From contig NZ_CP088014.1 of NCBI RefSeq assembly GCF_021044685.1, positions 5,814,001 to 5,878,000 of the forward strand: 64,000 bases of DNA. The letters are read 5' to 3'. A program made the position numbers and the translations under genes. Below, piece by piece: positions 44,832 to 53,610 of the stretch (position 1 is its first letter; every line of letters starts with the position of its first letter). Source of the stretch: Bradyrhizobium daqingense. GTDB taxonomy: Bacteria > Pseudomonadota > Alphaproteobacteria > Rhizobiales > Xanthobacteraceae. Below the pieces are notes generated by a model. It saw only the letters and a list, made by a program, of their open reading frames with translations. It was not told the origin of the DNA and made no database searches.

Positions 44832-46169
44832 ATGATCGGAAGTGGCGTTGTTTTGCGGACGCGATCGTGGACCGCCCTTGGCCAATCCCTTGGCCTATCC
44901 CTTGGCCTCTTGTTGGCATTGCTGACCACCGCTTCGCCGGCGGCGCTCGCGGCCGACTGTCCGGGTCGCCCGGATGCGCTCGGCACGTCCCGGACCCTCG
45001 TGGTCGATCCGCGCGAGCATCCGCTGATCGGCACCATGCAGTACCGCGAGACGCTGCCGCTGAAGGACCATGAAGTGGTCCTGACCTTCGATGACGGTCC
45101 GATACCGAAATATTCCAACCAGGTGCTCCAGATCCTCGCGGACGAGTGCATCAAGGCGACCTTCTTCATCGTCGGCAACCAGGCCAAGGCCAATCCGGAA
45201 GGCGTGCGCAAACTGGTCGCGGCAGGCCACACCGTCGGCACGCACAGCATGGACCATCCGCTGACATTCGACCGGATGCCGGTCGAGAAGGCTGAAGCCG
45301 AGATCAATGGCGGCATCGAATGGACCAAGGCCGCGATGACCGATCCGTCCAAGCTGGCGCCCTTTTTCCGCATTCCCGGCCTGATGCGTGCCGAAGGCGT
45401 CGAGAACCTGCTGATCTCCCGCGGCATCCAGGTCTGGAGCGCCGATTTCCCGGCCGACGATTGGCGCCCCGTCTCGTCCGACCGCGTCTATCAGCTCGCG
45501 ATCCAGCGGCTGGAGGCCAAGGGCAAGGGCATCCTGCTGCTGCACGACATCCAGGCCCGCACGGTGGCGGCGCTGCCGAAGATCATCCGCGACCTCAAGG
45601 CGAAGGGCTATCGCATCGTGCACGTGGTGCCGGCGACCGCCGACCGGCCGGCGACGCCGACCACGCCGGTGGAATGGCTGCTGCATCCACCGACCGAGAC
45701 GACACCGATCGCGCGCTGGCCGCGCGTGCCGAACTTCGTGTTCGCACAGATCAAGACCCTGCCGGCGCCCCTGCTCGCCGATCTCAATGCGCAGGCTGAG
45801 CATCAGCCGCTGCTGCCGCGCCGGACCAAGGGTCAGGTAGACGTCGCATCCGTCCTGCCCGTGCCCGGCCGCGATCTGTTCGCGATCCCGGAAGGCTCGG
45901 TCGAGGTGCTGCTGTCGACGACATTGTCGCGGCGCGCCGCGACGCGGCTTGCGATGGCGGCGGAAAAGCCTCGTCCCGCCAAGGACAAAGTGGCAAAGGG
46001 CAAGACAGCCAGGTTGCAGGTCAAGCTGCAGGGCCACCGGACGGCGCATGCCGCGCACGGGACACCGAAGCACTCCGCCCAGGCCGACAGCCCAGCGCCG
46101 ACGAGCACTCCGCCCAAGACCGCAGCGCCGCGTCCGACCCGCGTTGCCAGCCTGAAGAAGCGCGCGTGA
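44832..46169 (+). CDS. Polysaccharide deacetylase family protein with basic tail
   Basis: 445 residues. A signal peptide (about 1-38) holds the repeat S-L-G-L, encoded by three 12-base tandem units. The NodB domain has T-F-D-D-G-P near 80 and G-T-H-S-M-D-H-P near 135. The C-terminal about 180 residues are absent from the upstream paralogue and end in a Lys/Ala/Pro-rich basic tail. The two genes share the opening of the mature protein (D-A-L-G-T-S-R) and look like a duplication. Confidence 0.9.
   Translation: MIGSGVVLRTRSWTALGQSLGLSLGLLLALLTTASPAALAADCPGRPDALGTSRTLVVDPREHPLIGTMQYRETLPLKDHEVVLTFDDGPIPKYSNQVLQILADECIKATFFIVGNQAKANPEGVRKLVAAGHTVGTHSMDHPLTFDRMPVEKAEAEINGGIEWTKAAMTDPSKLAPFFRIPGLMRAEGVENLLISRGIQVWSADFPADDWRPVSSDRVYQLAIQRLEAKGKGILLLHDIQARTVAALPKIIRDLKAKGYRIVHVVPATADRPATPTTPVEWLLHPPTETTPIARWPRVPNFVFAQIKTLPAPLLADLNAQAEHQPLLPRRTKGQVDVASVLPVPGRDLFAIPEGSVEVLLSTTLSRRAATRLAMAAEKPRPAKDKVAKGKTARLQVKLQGHRTAHAAHGTPKHSAQADSPAPTSTPPKTAAPRPTRVASLKKRA
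44875..44910 (+). repeat. Three 12-base tandem units in the deacetylase signal peptide
   Basis: CCCTTGGCC(A/T)AT-type units at 44875-44886, 44887-44898 and 44899-44910, differing only in the last three bases. They are in frame and lengthen the hydrophobic core. Confidence 0.85.
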
Positions 46170-46172
46170 GTC

Positions 46173-46547
46173 CTACTGCCGCATGATGGCGGCAACGCAG
46201 AGCAGCACGATCAGGGCCAGGAAGAACAGGTCCATATAGGACTTGAGCTCGCCGTCGCGCCGCAGCCGCGCAACGTCGGCGACGACCTGCTTGCGCGCCG
46301 TGGTTCCGCCCGAACCGTCGTTGATCGGGGCCTGAAGGCGGCGCGTCTCGGCCTCCAGCTTCTCGATCTTCTGGAAGAAGTAGAACGCGCGCAGCGTCGA
46401 GGCCGCCCGCATGGCGGCATAGACCAGCACCAGGATCGCGAGGATCGCGCGGTTCGGATACTTCTCCATGAAGTTCAGGCTGAAATAGACCACCGCCATG
46501 AACGCGAAATTGGTGAGGAAGCGGTAGACGAAGCTGAGAAAAACCAT
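46173..46547 (-). CDS. Small membrane protein with coiled-coil middle
   Basis: 124 residues. Two N-terminal membrane segments (about 3-24 and 32-52) and one at the C-terminus (about 105-121) flank a polar helical middle (K-I-E-K-L-E-A-E-T-R-R-L). No family recognised. It converges with the deacetylase gene 3 bases away. Confidence 0.7.
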   Translation of the reverse strand: MVFLSFVYRFLTNFAFMAVVYFSLNFMEKYPNRAILAILVLVYAAMRAASTLRAFYFFQKIEKLEAETRRLQAPINDGSGGTTARKQVVADVARLRRDGELKSYMDLFFLALIVLLCVAAIMRQ

Positions 46548-46836
46548 GTTGGCTCGAGTCTTGAGAAGTGACGCAACGGAAGCGTTGCGCGTACGGGATC
46601 AGGGGCCCAGACCGGAACAGCCGGCCGGGATGCCGTGCGGGCCCGTCTACGCCTAGTTTGTTTCAACAAAGATACGATCGCGCCGCAACTCGCCGCCTTT
46701 TAGCCACACGCGGCCATAATGCAAGCCGACGGCACGCGGCCCCGCCCTCTCCGCGCCGGTAGCCCGCAACGGGTCAATGGCGATTTGGCTGAAGTCGCGA
46801 TAGACTATCGACCGTCGCCACATGTGGGGTCTGCCG

Positions 46837-47094
46837 ATGCCGAAGAAGGGAATCACGGGCCACGACGAATGGGTGCTGACCGAGGCCCGCGCGACCGCGC
46901 TGGTCGCGCTGGAGCAGCTCGCGCCGAAGCACCAGCCGAATGCGCATATGGACGACATCCGCAAGCTGCTCTCGAACGGCAAGGAGCCGGCCGCCGTCAG
47001 CCTGCACCTCGCCCAGGCCAAGTGCCGCCTGTTTCCCGACCTCGATCCATTGGAGATCTACCGGGAGTACGGCATCGGCGAGGAATATGGCTGA
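46837..47094 (+). CDS. Small conserved hypothetical protein
   Basis: 85 residues, helical and soluble: H-D-E-W-V-L-T-E-A-R-A-T-A-L-V-A-L-E-Q-L-A-P and H-M-D-D-I-R-K-L-L-S, a pattern that looks structured. The ATG at 46837 is preferred; an ATG at 46822 is in frame. Function unknown. Confidence 0.65.
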   Translation: MPKKGITGHDEWVLTEARATALVALEQLAPKHQPNAHMDDIRKLLSNGKEPAAVSLHLAQAKCRLFPDLDPLEIYREYGIGEEYG

Positions 47095-47099
47095 TCGGC

Positions 47100-47288
47100 T
47101 CAGGGGCCGCCCGCGACCGATCCCGCGATCACCATGACCAGCGCGCCGAGATCGACCTTGCCGTTGACGGTCAGCTCCTCCGAGCCCTGCGCATCCTCGG
47201 CGCCTTGAATCTTCAGCGCTTGCGGCCGGTCGGCGGCCTGCCGTTTCAGTTCGTCGATGACGGCTTGCTTGAGCTTTTCTTCCAGCAT
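47100..47288 (-). CDS. Small hypothetical protein
   Basis: 62 residues. A charged N-terminal helix (E-E-K-L-K-Q-A-V-I-D-E-L-K-R-Q) precedes an acidic turn and a hydrophobic C-terminal stretch (L-G-A-L-V-M-V-I-A-G). It may be a peripheral membrane peptide. It lies 57 bases upstream of the oxidoreductase end on the minus strand. Function unknown. Confidence 0.55.
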   Translation of the reverse strand: MLEEKLKQAVIDELKRQAADRPQALKIQGAEDAQGSEELTVNGKVDLGALVMVIAGSVAGGP

Positions 47289-47345
47289 GGGCTGTTCCTT
47301 CGCGCACCCTGCCCAGTCAAGACCAAGGCGCGCCCTTCGTTCCCG

Positions 47346-48248
47346 TCAGGCAAAGCGCTGCGGCAGGCTGTTGTGGATGGTGCAGGCGGAAATCGCGGCG
47401 TGGCCGAAGGCGACCGAGATCTGGTGCAGATCGGTGACGACGTCGCCGATACCGTAGAGACCGTCGATCGAGGTGCGCTGATGGTCGTCGACCTTCAAAT
47501 GGCCATCTGCAGTGTGGTCCGCCCCCAGCGCCATCGCGAGCTGCGAGCGGACCTCCGCACCCATCGCTGGATAGACGATGTCGAACTGCGCCGTGCGTCC
47601 GTCGGCGAAGACGGTTTCGACGCCGCCGTCTCGTCGCATCAGGTGCAGGTCGGGCGCGAACACGATGCCCACACCCGCGTCAGTCAGCTCCGACGTTACG
47701 CCCTTCGCGTCGTCCGGCCCGATTGCGAGCAGCGTCACGTCTTGCGAGTAGCCGCGCAGGAACAGCGCCTTGCCGGCAGCACGATCGAGCGGGCCGACGA
47801 CGCCGATACGGCGGCCGCGCGCCTCGAAGGCGTCGCAGATCGGACAGTAGCGCAGCAGCCCGTCCGCGACCGCCGCGCGCCATTCGGCGAAGGGCGGATG
47901 GGTGTCGACGATGCCGCAGGCGAGAACGACGGTGGCGGCGTCGTGCAAGCCGCCGTCCCATGTCGCTCGAAAGCCGCGCTCGTGCCGCTGCAGAGCGGTG
48001 ACCTCCGACGTCACGCGCGTGACGGCGAGCTCCTCCAGTTGCGCCGACATGCGGTCGATCAACTCGACGCCGGACAGGCCATGGACAAAGCCCGGGACAT
48101 TGTGACTGCGCGGGATCAGCGCCGCCCTGCTCGCACCGGCGTCCACGACACAGACGCTGCGGCGGAATCGCGCGAGATAAATTGCCGCCATCAGCCCGGC
48201 CGGGCCGCCCCCGACGATCAGGCAATCGAGCGGGGGCGCGCTGGTCAT
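47346..48248 (-). CDS. FAD-dependent thioredoxin-reductase-like oxidoreductase
   Basis: 300 residues. The FAD site G-G-G-P-A-G lies near 13-18, and a redox pair C135-P-I-C138 sits in the pyridine-nucleotide domain, as in low-molecular-weight thioredoxin reductases. The second GxGxxG looks atypical (G-V-V-G-P-L), so NAD(P)H use is uncertain. Its start overlaps the stop of the upstream flavodoxin-like gene by 4 bases, so the two are translationally coupled and may form a redox pair. Confidence 0.86.
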   Translation of the reverse strand: MTSAPPLDCLIVGGGPAGLMAAIYLARFRRSVCVVDAGASRAALIPRSHNVPGFVHGLSGVELIDRMSAQLEELAVTRVTSEVTALQRHERGFRATWDGGLHDAATVVLACGIVDTHPPFAEWRAAVADGLLRYCPICDAFEARGRRIGVVGPLDRAAGKALFLRGYSQDVTLLAIGPDDAKGVTSELTDAGVGIVFAPDLHLMRRDGGVETVFADGRTAQFDIVYPAMGAEVRSQLAMALGADHTADGHLKVDDHQRTSIDGLYGIGDVVTDLHQISVAFGHAAISACTIHNSLPQRFA

Positions 48249-49321
48249 TTCGGGTTTGGATCCAAAAGGCGGGCGCCGGGGTCTTCGAGCCGCCCGCTCC
48301 GCGCCAGCCGAACCGCGTTGCCGAGCGCGCGCGCTGCATTCTGCACCTCCTGCTGGAATTCGCGGTCGTCATCGAGCGCGCGATGCGAGGTCGCATAGGG
48401 CTCCATATAACCGAGGTAGCCGTCGTGCTCGGCGTAGCGCCCCGCCGAGATCAACTGCATATCGGTGAGCCAGTCGGACAAGGCGCGGCGCACGCCCTCG
48501 GCGCCGACCGCATCGCCGTGGACGACGATGCCGAAATGCCGGCCGGCGAGATGGCGCGGATAGGACCAGCCCTTCAGCTCCATCGCCTTGGCCTCGGCAG
48601 CCTTCTTGCCGTGGGTCGAGGTCGGATCGGGATTGCCGCCGTCGGCGCAGACCATGCGGTCCATCATCGCCTTGAGGCCCGAGGGCACGTGATACCAGTT
48701 CACGGGGGTCACGATCAGGATGCCGTGCGCTGCGACCCAGAGCGGGTAGATCTCGTTCATCCAGTCGCCGGTCTGTCCCAGCGAATAGTTCGGGTAGCAG
48801 CTGCACGGCCAGTGGCACAGCGGCATCGCGGTGCCGACGCAGGATTTGCAAGGGTGGATGTTCTTGCCGAACTCCGAGGCGAGCCGCGACAGATCGAGGA
48901 GGTCGACGGCAAATCCCATCTCGACGAACACAGGCTCGGCCAGCTTGACCAGCCGCCAGGTCTTGGACATCTCGCCGGGACAGGTGTGCTCGCTGCGGGC
49001 GGAGCCGTTGATGATGAGAATGCGCGGGGTCTCGTCCGCATCGTCGTGCCGCCGCTGCGCTTCCAGGATTTTTGCGCGCGCATCGAGCCAATCGATGGCG
49101 ATGTCATAATCGGGATCGGAGAAGCCCGTGCCTGCTTTCCGTGTCTTCGGCGCCTTTCGGGAATGGCTGTAAGCATCCCAGGCGGCGCTGACGATGGCAT
49201 CGAGTTCGCCTTGCAAGAGCGCAAAGGCGGGATCGACGAACTGGCCCCTGTAACGCCGCTCGAATTCCTCGCGCGACAGCTTGACGGGCGGCATCCCCTT
49301 GCGAACGTCGGCTTCCGTCAT
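48245..49321 (-). CDS. NADPH-dependent FMN reductase/flavodoxin-fold protein
   Basis: 358 residues. The flavodoxin-like fold is at about 130-310, with I-L-I-I-N-G-S-A-R-S for FMN phosphate binding and V-T-P-V-N-W-Y-H-V-P-S for the isoalloxazine site. Residues 1-125 are an extra helical domain. Cysteines in H-P-C-K-S-C-V-G and C-H-W-P-C-S-C could hold a cluster, but this is uncertain. The ATG at 49321 has AGGAG upstream. It is coupled to the thioredoxin-reductase-like gene. Confidence 0.84.
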   Translation of the reverse strand: MTEADVRKGMPPVKLSREEFERRYRGQFVDPAFALLQGELDAIVSAAWDAYSHSRKAPKTRKAGTGFSDPDYDIAIDWLDARAKILEAQRRHDDADETPRILIINGSARSEHTCPGEMSKTWRLVKLAEPVFVEMGFAVDLLDLSRLASEFGKNIHPCKSCVGTAMPLCHWPCSCYPNYSLGQTGDWMNEIYPLWVAAHGILIVTPVNWYHVPSGLKAMMDRMVCADGGNPDPTSTHGKKAAEAKAMELKGWSYPRHLAGRHFGIVVHGDAVGAEGVRRALSDWLTDMQLISAGRYAEHDGYLGYMEPYATSHRALDDDREFQQEVQNAARALGNAVRLARSGRLEDPGARLLDPNPK

Positions 49322-49382
49322 GCAGGCTCCTGGCGAAGTCGGTATCCGACCAACCCGGGGCGCTGCGCGCGGTTCCCGACGC

Positions 49383-49583
49383 CTATTGCCGAACGACCTC
49401 CTGCGGCGCATCGAAGCGCGCGATGCGCTGGTCGAGCCGCCACAGCTCGATGCGGTGAACGAGGACGAGCGCGGCAGCCTCCCGCTTGGCCTGCTCGTCA
49501 TTGTCGCAGACGAGATTGATGCATCCGAACACATGCCCGTCCGGATCGATCTGGAACGCGCGGTAGTGCTTGATGCTCCCCAC
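49383..49583 (-). CDS. Small hypothetical protein
   Basis: 66 residues with a compact alpha/beta pattern (Y-R-A-F-Q-I-D-P-D-G-H-V-F-G-C, then E-Q-A-K-R-E-A-A-A-L-V-L). It resembles small rhizobial proteins of unknown role. It lies close to the next small gene (2 bases) on the same strand. Confidence 0.65.
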   Translation of the reverse strand: MGSIKHYRAFQIDPDGHVFGCINLVCDNDEQAKREAAALVLVHRIELWRLDQRIARFDAPQEVVRQ

Positions 49584-49585
49584 TG

Positions 49586-49792
49586 TCAGTCTCCTCGCCT
49601 CGGGTAGACGGGCGCACTCAGCCAGTCCGTCAGGTTCGACGTCACCTCATTCTGCTTGGCACGTTGCAAGAGCATCTCGCGTTCCTTGCCAGGCGGCAGA
49701 GCGAGCGCGCGCTCGCGGGCCTTCTCGGCAAATGTCGCGAGCCGCTCCTGGAGAGATTGGGTCTGTTTCCTGCGGTTACGTTTGGCGGTCAT
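49586..49792 (-). CDS. Small LPPG protein, copy 1
   Basis: 68 residues: basic start, amphipathic helix, conserved L-P-P-G turn at 32-35, a second helix, and an end W-L-S-A-P. It matches the gene at 50545 in the same order (R-L-A...A-E...A...L-P-P-G...R..L-L..A-K-Q..E). The ATG at 49792 is chosen for this match. Function unknown. Confidence 0.7.
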   Translation of the reverse strand: MTAKRNRRKQTQSLQERLATFAEKARERALALPPGKEREMLLQRAKQNEVTSNLTDWLSAPVYPRRGD

Positions 49793-50096
49793 CTGGACTT
49801 TCACGGTGCATTCGGGATTGATGAGGCTGGCCCCCGGCGGGAGGTTGGGCACCGGGGCCCAAGTCGCTTTAGTGTCGCTTAGTCGAGGTGCATGTCAGAC
49901 AAGCTGCTGCCTGACGGGACGGCCCGGTTCGGCAGCGTTCGTAGCTTCCGCCGCAACTTCGGGTTCCATCATTTCAATAAGTTAACGCCGCGTGATTTTG
50001 CATCCGCACAGGCCGCACCTGCCGCGCGAACTGCGCCGGAACCGAAATGCTGATTCGTATGTTCAAGAACGACTTGCGATTTGAAGGAGGATCATC

Positions 50097-50381
50097 ATGG
50101 CGAAAGCAGCATGGAAGCGGCCGGGCTCACCGATCGGCCGCAAGGGACCACGCAAGGCCAACCCCGCATACAAGCGCCACGCGCGGCAACCCTGGACCCC
50201 TGCGGATGTCAGCAAGCTCAAGCAGCTCGCGAAAGGCAACACGCCGACCGGCGTGATGAGCATCAAGCTTCAACGCCCGGTCGCGGCCATTCGTAGCAAG
50301 GCGCAACGTGAGGGAATTTCGCTGCGGCCGGCCAACCGTTCGCCCTACAACCGCCGAACCAAAACGGCGAAGCGGCGTTGA
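50097..50381 (+). CDS. Small basic DNA-binding-like protein
   Basis: 94 residues, strongly basic. The central part W-T-P-A-D-V-S-K-L-K-Q-L-A-K-G-N-T-P and I-K-L-Q-R-P-V-A-A-I-R-S-K-A has the look of a homeodomain-like or SANT-type helix-turn-helix. A perfect GAAGGAGG ribosome-binding site precedes the ATG. Upstream at 50038 lies GGAAC-N18-GTT, close to an EcfG-type promoter but with a longer spacer. A nucleoid or regulatory role is inference. Confidence 0.72.
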   Translation: MAKAAWKRPGSPIGRKGPRKANPAYKRHARQPWTPADVSKLKQLAKGNTPTGVMSIKLQRPVAAIRSKAQREGISLRPANRSPYNRRTKTAKRR

Positions 50382-50544
50382 TACCCTGCACCGCCGGGTG
50401 ACAACCGGACACAACGGGGACGATGGACGTGGCGCTCATTTTTCCGGTTTCTGCCCACGACATCAGCGCATCGGTACGCGCCGACATCTAACCCGTTCCC
50501 GGCGCGTGCAGCCTGACGTGCCGCACGCCAACTCGTCGCCGGTC

Positions 50545-50745
50545 CTAGTCCGGCGGCTGCAAGCCTGGCGACCGTAGCCACTCACTCATCTGAGATCCCG
50601 TTTCGGCCTGACGCGCCTTGCGCAACAATTCGTCACGCGCGACGCCGGGCGGGAGCAATTTGGCCTGTTCGCGCAGCCGCTCGGCTTCAGCAGCCAGCCG
50701 AGCTTCCAGCGGATCCGTTTGCTTCACTCGACGCCGAGTCAACAT
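50545..50745 (-). CDS. Small LPPG protein, copy 2
   Basis: 66 residues: R-R-R-V-K-Q-T-D-P-L-E-A-R-L-A-A-E-A-E-R-L, then L-L-P-P-G, then R-D-E-L-L-R-K-A-R-Q-A-E-T, ending E-W-L-R-S-P. It is clearly related to the protein at 49586-49792. GGGAGA lies 7 bases before the ATG at 50745. An inverted repeat GTTCCG-AAAG-CGGAAC (50823-50838) lies upstream. Confidence 0.72.
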   Translation of the reverse strand: MLTRRRVKQTDPLEARLAAEAERLREQAKLLPPGVARDELLRKARQAETGSQMSEWLRSPGLQPPD

Positions 50746-50963
50746 GGGCGTTCTCCCTCGCCAGAGCGCTCCGTTAAGCTCTTTACCAATCGAAGTCACC
50801 GCGCCAGCGATGCTCCTATAACGTTCCGAAAGCGGAACGGTTGCGCAGCAAGAGAGGAGTTGCGGTGATTGCTGGCGGGCTCGCGGCATAACATGAGTTA
50901 AGTTAGTCATTGGCACATTCTGCTAATGTGGGAACGCCGAGCTCCCCATCCGGGTTGGCGCAA

Positions 50964-51143
50964 ATGGACGATTATCGCCGACTCCAGAAAAGCTGCCAAC
51001 AGCAAGCCGCTCTCAGCTCCTCGGTTGCGACGCGAACGGCGCTGATCGAGATGGCGGAGGAGTATCGCAAACGAGCCGACTATGAGGAGCTTCAAGCGCC
51101 AGGATCCACTAAGCCTGGGCGCGACCAAAACTCCCAGCAGTGA
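50964..51143 (+). CDS. Small hypothetical protein
   Basis: 59 residues: Y-R-R-L-Q-K-S-C-Q-Q-Q-A, then T-R-T-A-L-I-E-M-A-E-E-Y-R-K-R-A. This two-helix pattern is common among small Bradyrhizobium proteins. It could start further upstream in frame, but the ATG at 50964 fits the pattern. Function unknown. Confidence 0.6.
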   Translation: MDDYRRLQKSCQQQAALSSSVATRTALIEMAEEYRKRADYEELQAPGSTKPGRDQNSQQ

Positions 51144-51269
51144 CGATTTCCAATGGCCAAGCAGCTGCGAGCGGCCTATCGTCCGGTCATCACCGGCTGA
51201 GGCTTTGCCGTAGGCGCTGGTGGCTGAGAGACCGCTTGCGCTCCCGCCTGCAGACCAGGGAGCGCGGTC

Positions 51270-51470
51270 ATGCCGAAACTGGCCCAATGTTCATTGTCGT
51301 CGTACGCCCAGCAAGTTGACTACGCGCGCAGGGTGATCCGTGAAGCGCGGGAGTTGCTCGCGGCGTCCCAGGTGGACACGTTTCTCGGCCGACAAAGCTA
51401 TGAGCCTTTTGCCAGGGCGATGCTTGATCCCGCCGATGGCGAAGGCGACACAACAGTATACGATCGCTGA
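51270..51470 (+). CDS. Small hypothetical protein
   Basis: 66 residues, helical start (Q-V-D-Y-A-R-R-V-I-R-E-A-R-E-L-L). No family recognised; codon use is like real genes, but short length keeps confidence low. GGGAGCGCGG lies upstream of the ATG. Confidence 0.5.
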   Translation: MPKLAQCSLSSYAQQVDYARRVIREARELLAASQVDTFLGRQSYEPFARAMLDPADGEGDTTVYDR

Positions 51471-51526
51471 GCGACTGCTCGCACGGGTCGCTATGAGCTG
51501 ATTGGCTTTTTCCAGTCCGGTTTTTG

Positions 51527-52273
51527 TCAACCAAGTCGGTAGAGCTGCAGATAGCTCGGAGAGAACAGGGCCGCGTCCCTAAGGCCGTCGAGATCGTTAA
51601 TGATCAGCGTACGATCGCGCAACACGATCAAGCCGGACGCTCTCAGCTCCTGCACGGTGCGGTTGAGATGGACCACCGACAAGCCGGTGGCATCAGCCAT
51701 GTCCATCTGCGTGATGGGCATGTTACAAGAACGACCATCGGTCATCCCGACGGGGCGAAGTCGCTCGAAAATTTCACAAAACAGATGCGCAACGCGCTCC
51801 AACGCCACGCGGCGGCCAAGATTGATCGCCCACTCTCGCTGGATCGCGTTGTTGACGAGCGTCTCGCACCAAAATGCCTCCGCAAGCGCACGATCCTCCC
51901 ACGTCAGACGCTCGAACCGCGCACGCGTGATCTCGGCGTAAACCGCGGGCGTCAGCGTGGCGATGGAATGGTCCATCACCGAAAGCAGGAAGGCGTGAGC
52001 GTCACAGGTTTCGCCAGGAAAGATGAAATTGACGATCTGGCGCCGGCCGTCTTCCAGCGTCTTGTAGCGGCAGAGCCAGCCCGACAGCACCACGCGGACG
52101 CTGTTGACGGGATCGCCCTCCGAGATCAGGTCTTCACCCGGCCCAGCGCGCTGGAGACCCTCGACCATCGCATATTCGAGCAACCCACGCGCTTCCGCCG
52201 ACAACGGCCTCAGCACATTCAACCGGCGGAAGACCGGCTCTACCAGACTGCGATCGGACGTCGACAACGGCAT
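51527..52273 (-). CDS. Crp/Fnr family transcriptional regulator
   Basis: 248 residues. An N-terminal cyclic-nucleotide-binding-like fold (about 25-145) lacks the Fnr-type cysteine cluster. The C-terminal winged helix (about 165-235) contains M-A-D-A-T-G-L-S-V-V-H-L-N-R-T-V. It follows the HWE kinase gene with an overlap (ATGA), so the kinase may be linked functionally to this regulator. Ligand unknown. Confidence 0.9.
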   Translation of the reverse strand: MPLSTSDRSLVEPVFRRLNVLRPLSAEARGLLEYAMVEGLQRAGPGEDLISEGDPVNSVRVVLSGWLCRYKTLEDGRRQIVNFIFPGETCDAHAFLLSVMDHSIATLTPAVYAEITRARFERLTWEDRALAEAFWCETLVNNAIQREWAINLGRRVALERVAHLFCEIFERLRPVGMTDGRSCNMPITQMDMADATGLSVVHLNRTVQELRASGLIVLRDRTLIINDLDGLRDAALFSPSYLQLYRLG

Positions 52274-53361
52274 CAGTCGGCCACTATCGGTGTATGGAAC
52301 GTGCGCTTACTCAAGGGAAGCGTGATCGTGCATTGAAGCCCAGCCGGTTGGAATGCCAGCCTCGTCTGCCCCTTGAACTCGAACGCTAATGTACGCTCCA
52401 GGAGTTCCGTGCCAAAGCCCTTTCGCGAGGGCGGCTCGACCTTTGGCCCACCGCGCTCTCGCCATTCGAACACCAGCTCCGCAATGCCTGTGCTTTCGAC
52501 CAGGCGCCAGGCGACTTCAATCTGTCCGCTCGGCTGGCTAAAAGCGCCATATTTGAGCGCATTGGTCGCCAGTTCGTGGATCGCAAGCGCAAACGTCTCG
52601 GCCGCTTTAGGTTGGAAGCGCACCGTCGGCCCGGAAACCCGCATCTGCTCGCCTTCACGAGCGTTGTAGGCGAGCAGTTCCTCGACCACAAGATATTCGA
52701 GGTCAACGCCGCCTTCAGGGTCGCGCGTCACCAGTCCCTGAGTGCGGGCGAATGCGTTCAAACGGCCGTCAAGATGAGAGGCGTATTCCTCAACAGTGAC
52801 GGCAGTTTCTGCGGAACGACGGGCGATCGACCGCACAACGCCAAGCGTGTTGCGGACGCGATGCTGGAGCTCGGCCAGCAGCAAGCGCTGCCGCTCCTCC
52901 GCGCGAGTGATCACGGTGACATCGAGGAACGTGAGGACGACGCCAGCGATGACATCGTCAATATCGCGATAGGGGAGGATGCGCACAATGTAGCGTGCAC
53001 CACTGTCCGACGCGCTCAACTCGCGCTCGGCACTGGAGAGCGTACCCTGCACGCGGCGGATGTCGGCGTAAAGCTCCTCGATCGGGATCTTCGCCTTGAT
53101 CTGCTCGATTGGCCGACCCGTGTCTGTTTCTCCAAGAGGGAGGATTTGCGCGATCGCGGGCGTGAAATTCATCACACGCAGATCGTTGTCGAGGAAGACA
53201 ATGCCGATCTGCGTGCTCTCGAGCAAATTTTTGAGAACGCTGGTGGCGCGCGTCAACTCTTGGACGCGTTGCGACAGCTGGCTGGAGACCATCGTCAGTT
53301 CGTCATTGACCCGCTCCAACTCGTCGGGCGAAGTCTTGAACTCCTCGTTGGCCAACAGCAA
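52273..53361 (-). CDS. HWE-family sensor histidine kinase, probably N-terminally truncated
   Basis: The open part codes for about 362 residues: a coiled coil (about 5-48), a PAS domain (about 48-150) and an HWE kinase core with phospho-site H167 (E-L-Q-H-R), H-E-L-A-T-N-A-L-K-Y-G-A and E-W-R-E-R-G-G. The opening resembles the linker before PAS in CheB-CheR-PAS-kinase fusions. The only start is TTG, with an in-frame TGA four codons upstream. No CheB or CheR domain is left, and no suitable ribosome-binding site was seen. It is called as a truncated or decaying gene. Confidence 0.7.
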   Translation of the reverse strand: MLLANEEFKTSPDELERVNDELTMVSSQLSQRVQELTRATSVLKNLLESTQIGIVFLDNDLRVMNFTPAIAQILPLGETDTGRPIEQIKAKIPIEELYADIRRVQGTLSSAERELSASDSGARYIVRILPYRDIDDVIAGVVLTFLDVTVITRAEERQRLLLAELQHRVRNTLGVVRSIARRSAETAVTVEEYASHLDGRLNAFARTQGLVTRDPEGGVDLEYLVVEELLAYNAREGEQMRVSGPTVRFQPKAAETFALAIHELATNALKYGAFSQPSGQIEVAWRLVESTGIAELVFEWRERGGPKVEPPSRKGFGTELLERTLAFEFKGQTRLAFQPAGLQCTITLPLSKRTFHTPIVAD

Positions 53362-53610
53362 CTCCTCACTTCATAGAGACTGGGGATGCCCATTTTGAGG
53401 CTTTCAAATGCTCTTGAGCGCTTCAATGGGAGCCTGAAAACGCTGGCCGGCCGAGGGCATCTGCCTCCTGCCATAGCAGAAATCGACACCATTCCAACAG
53501 ATCAGCAGTCACGACCAGCCGCGCTCTCGTGGAACCAAGCTTCGACTCCTTGGTTTCATCGCGAGCGGCCCCCTATCGTCCTTGCGGTCCGGAATACCGC
53601 CGGAGAGTCC

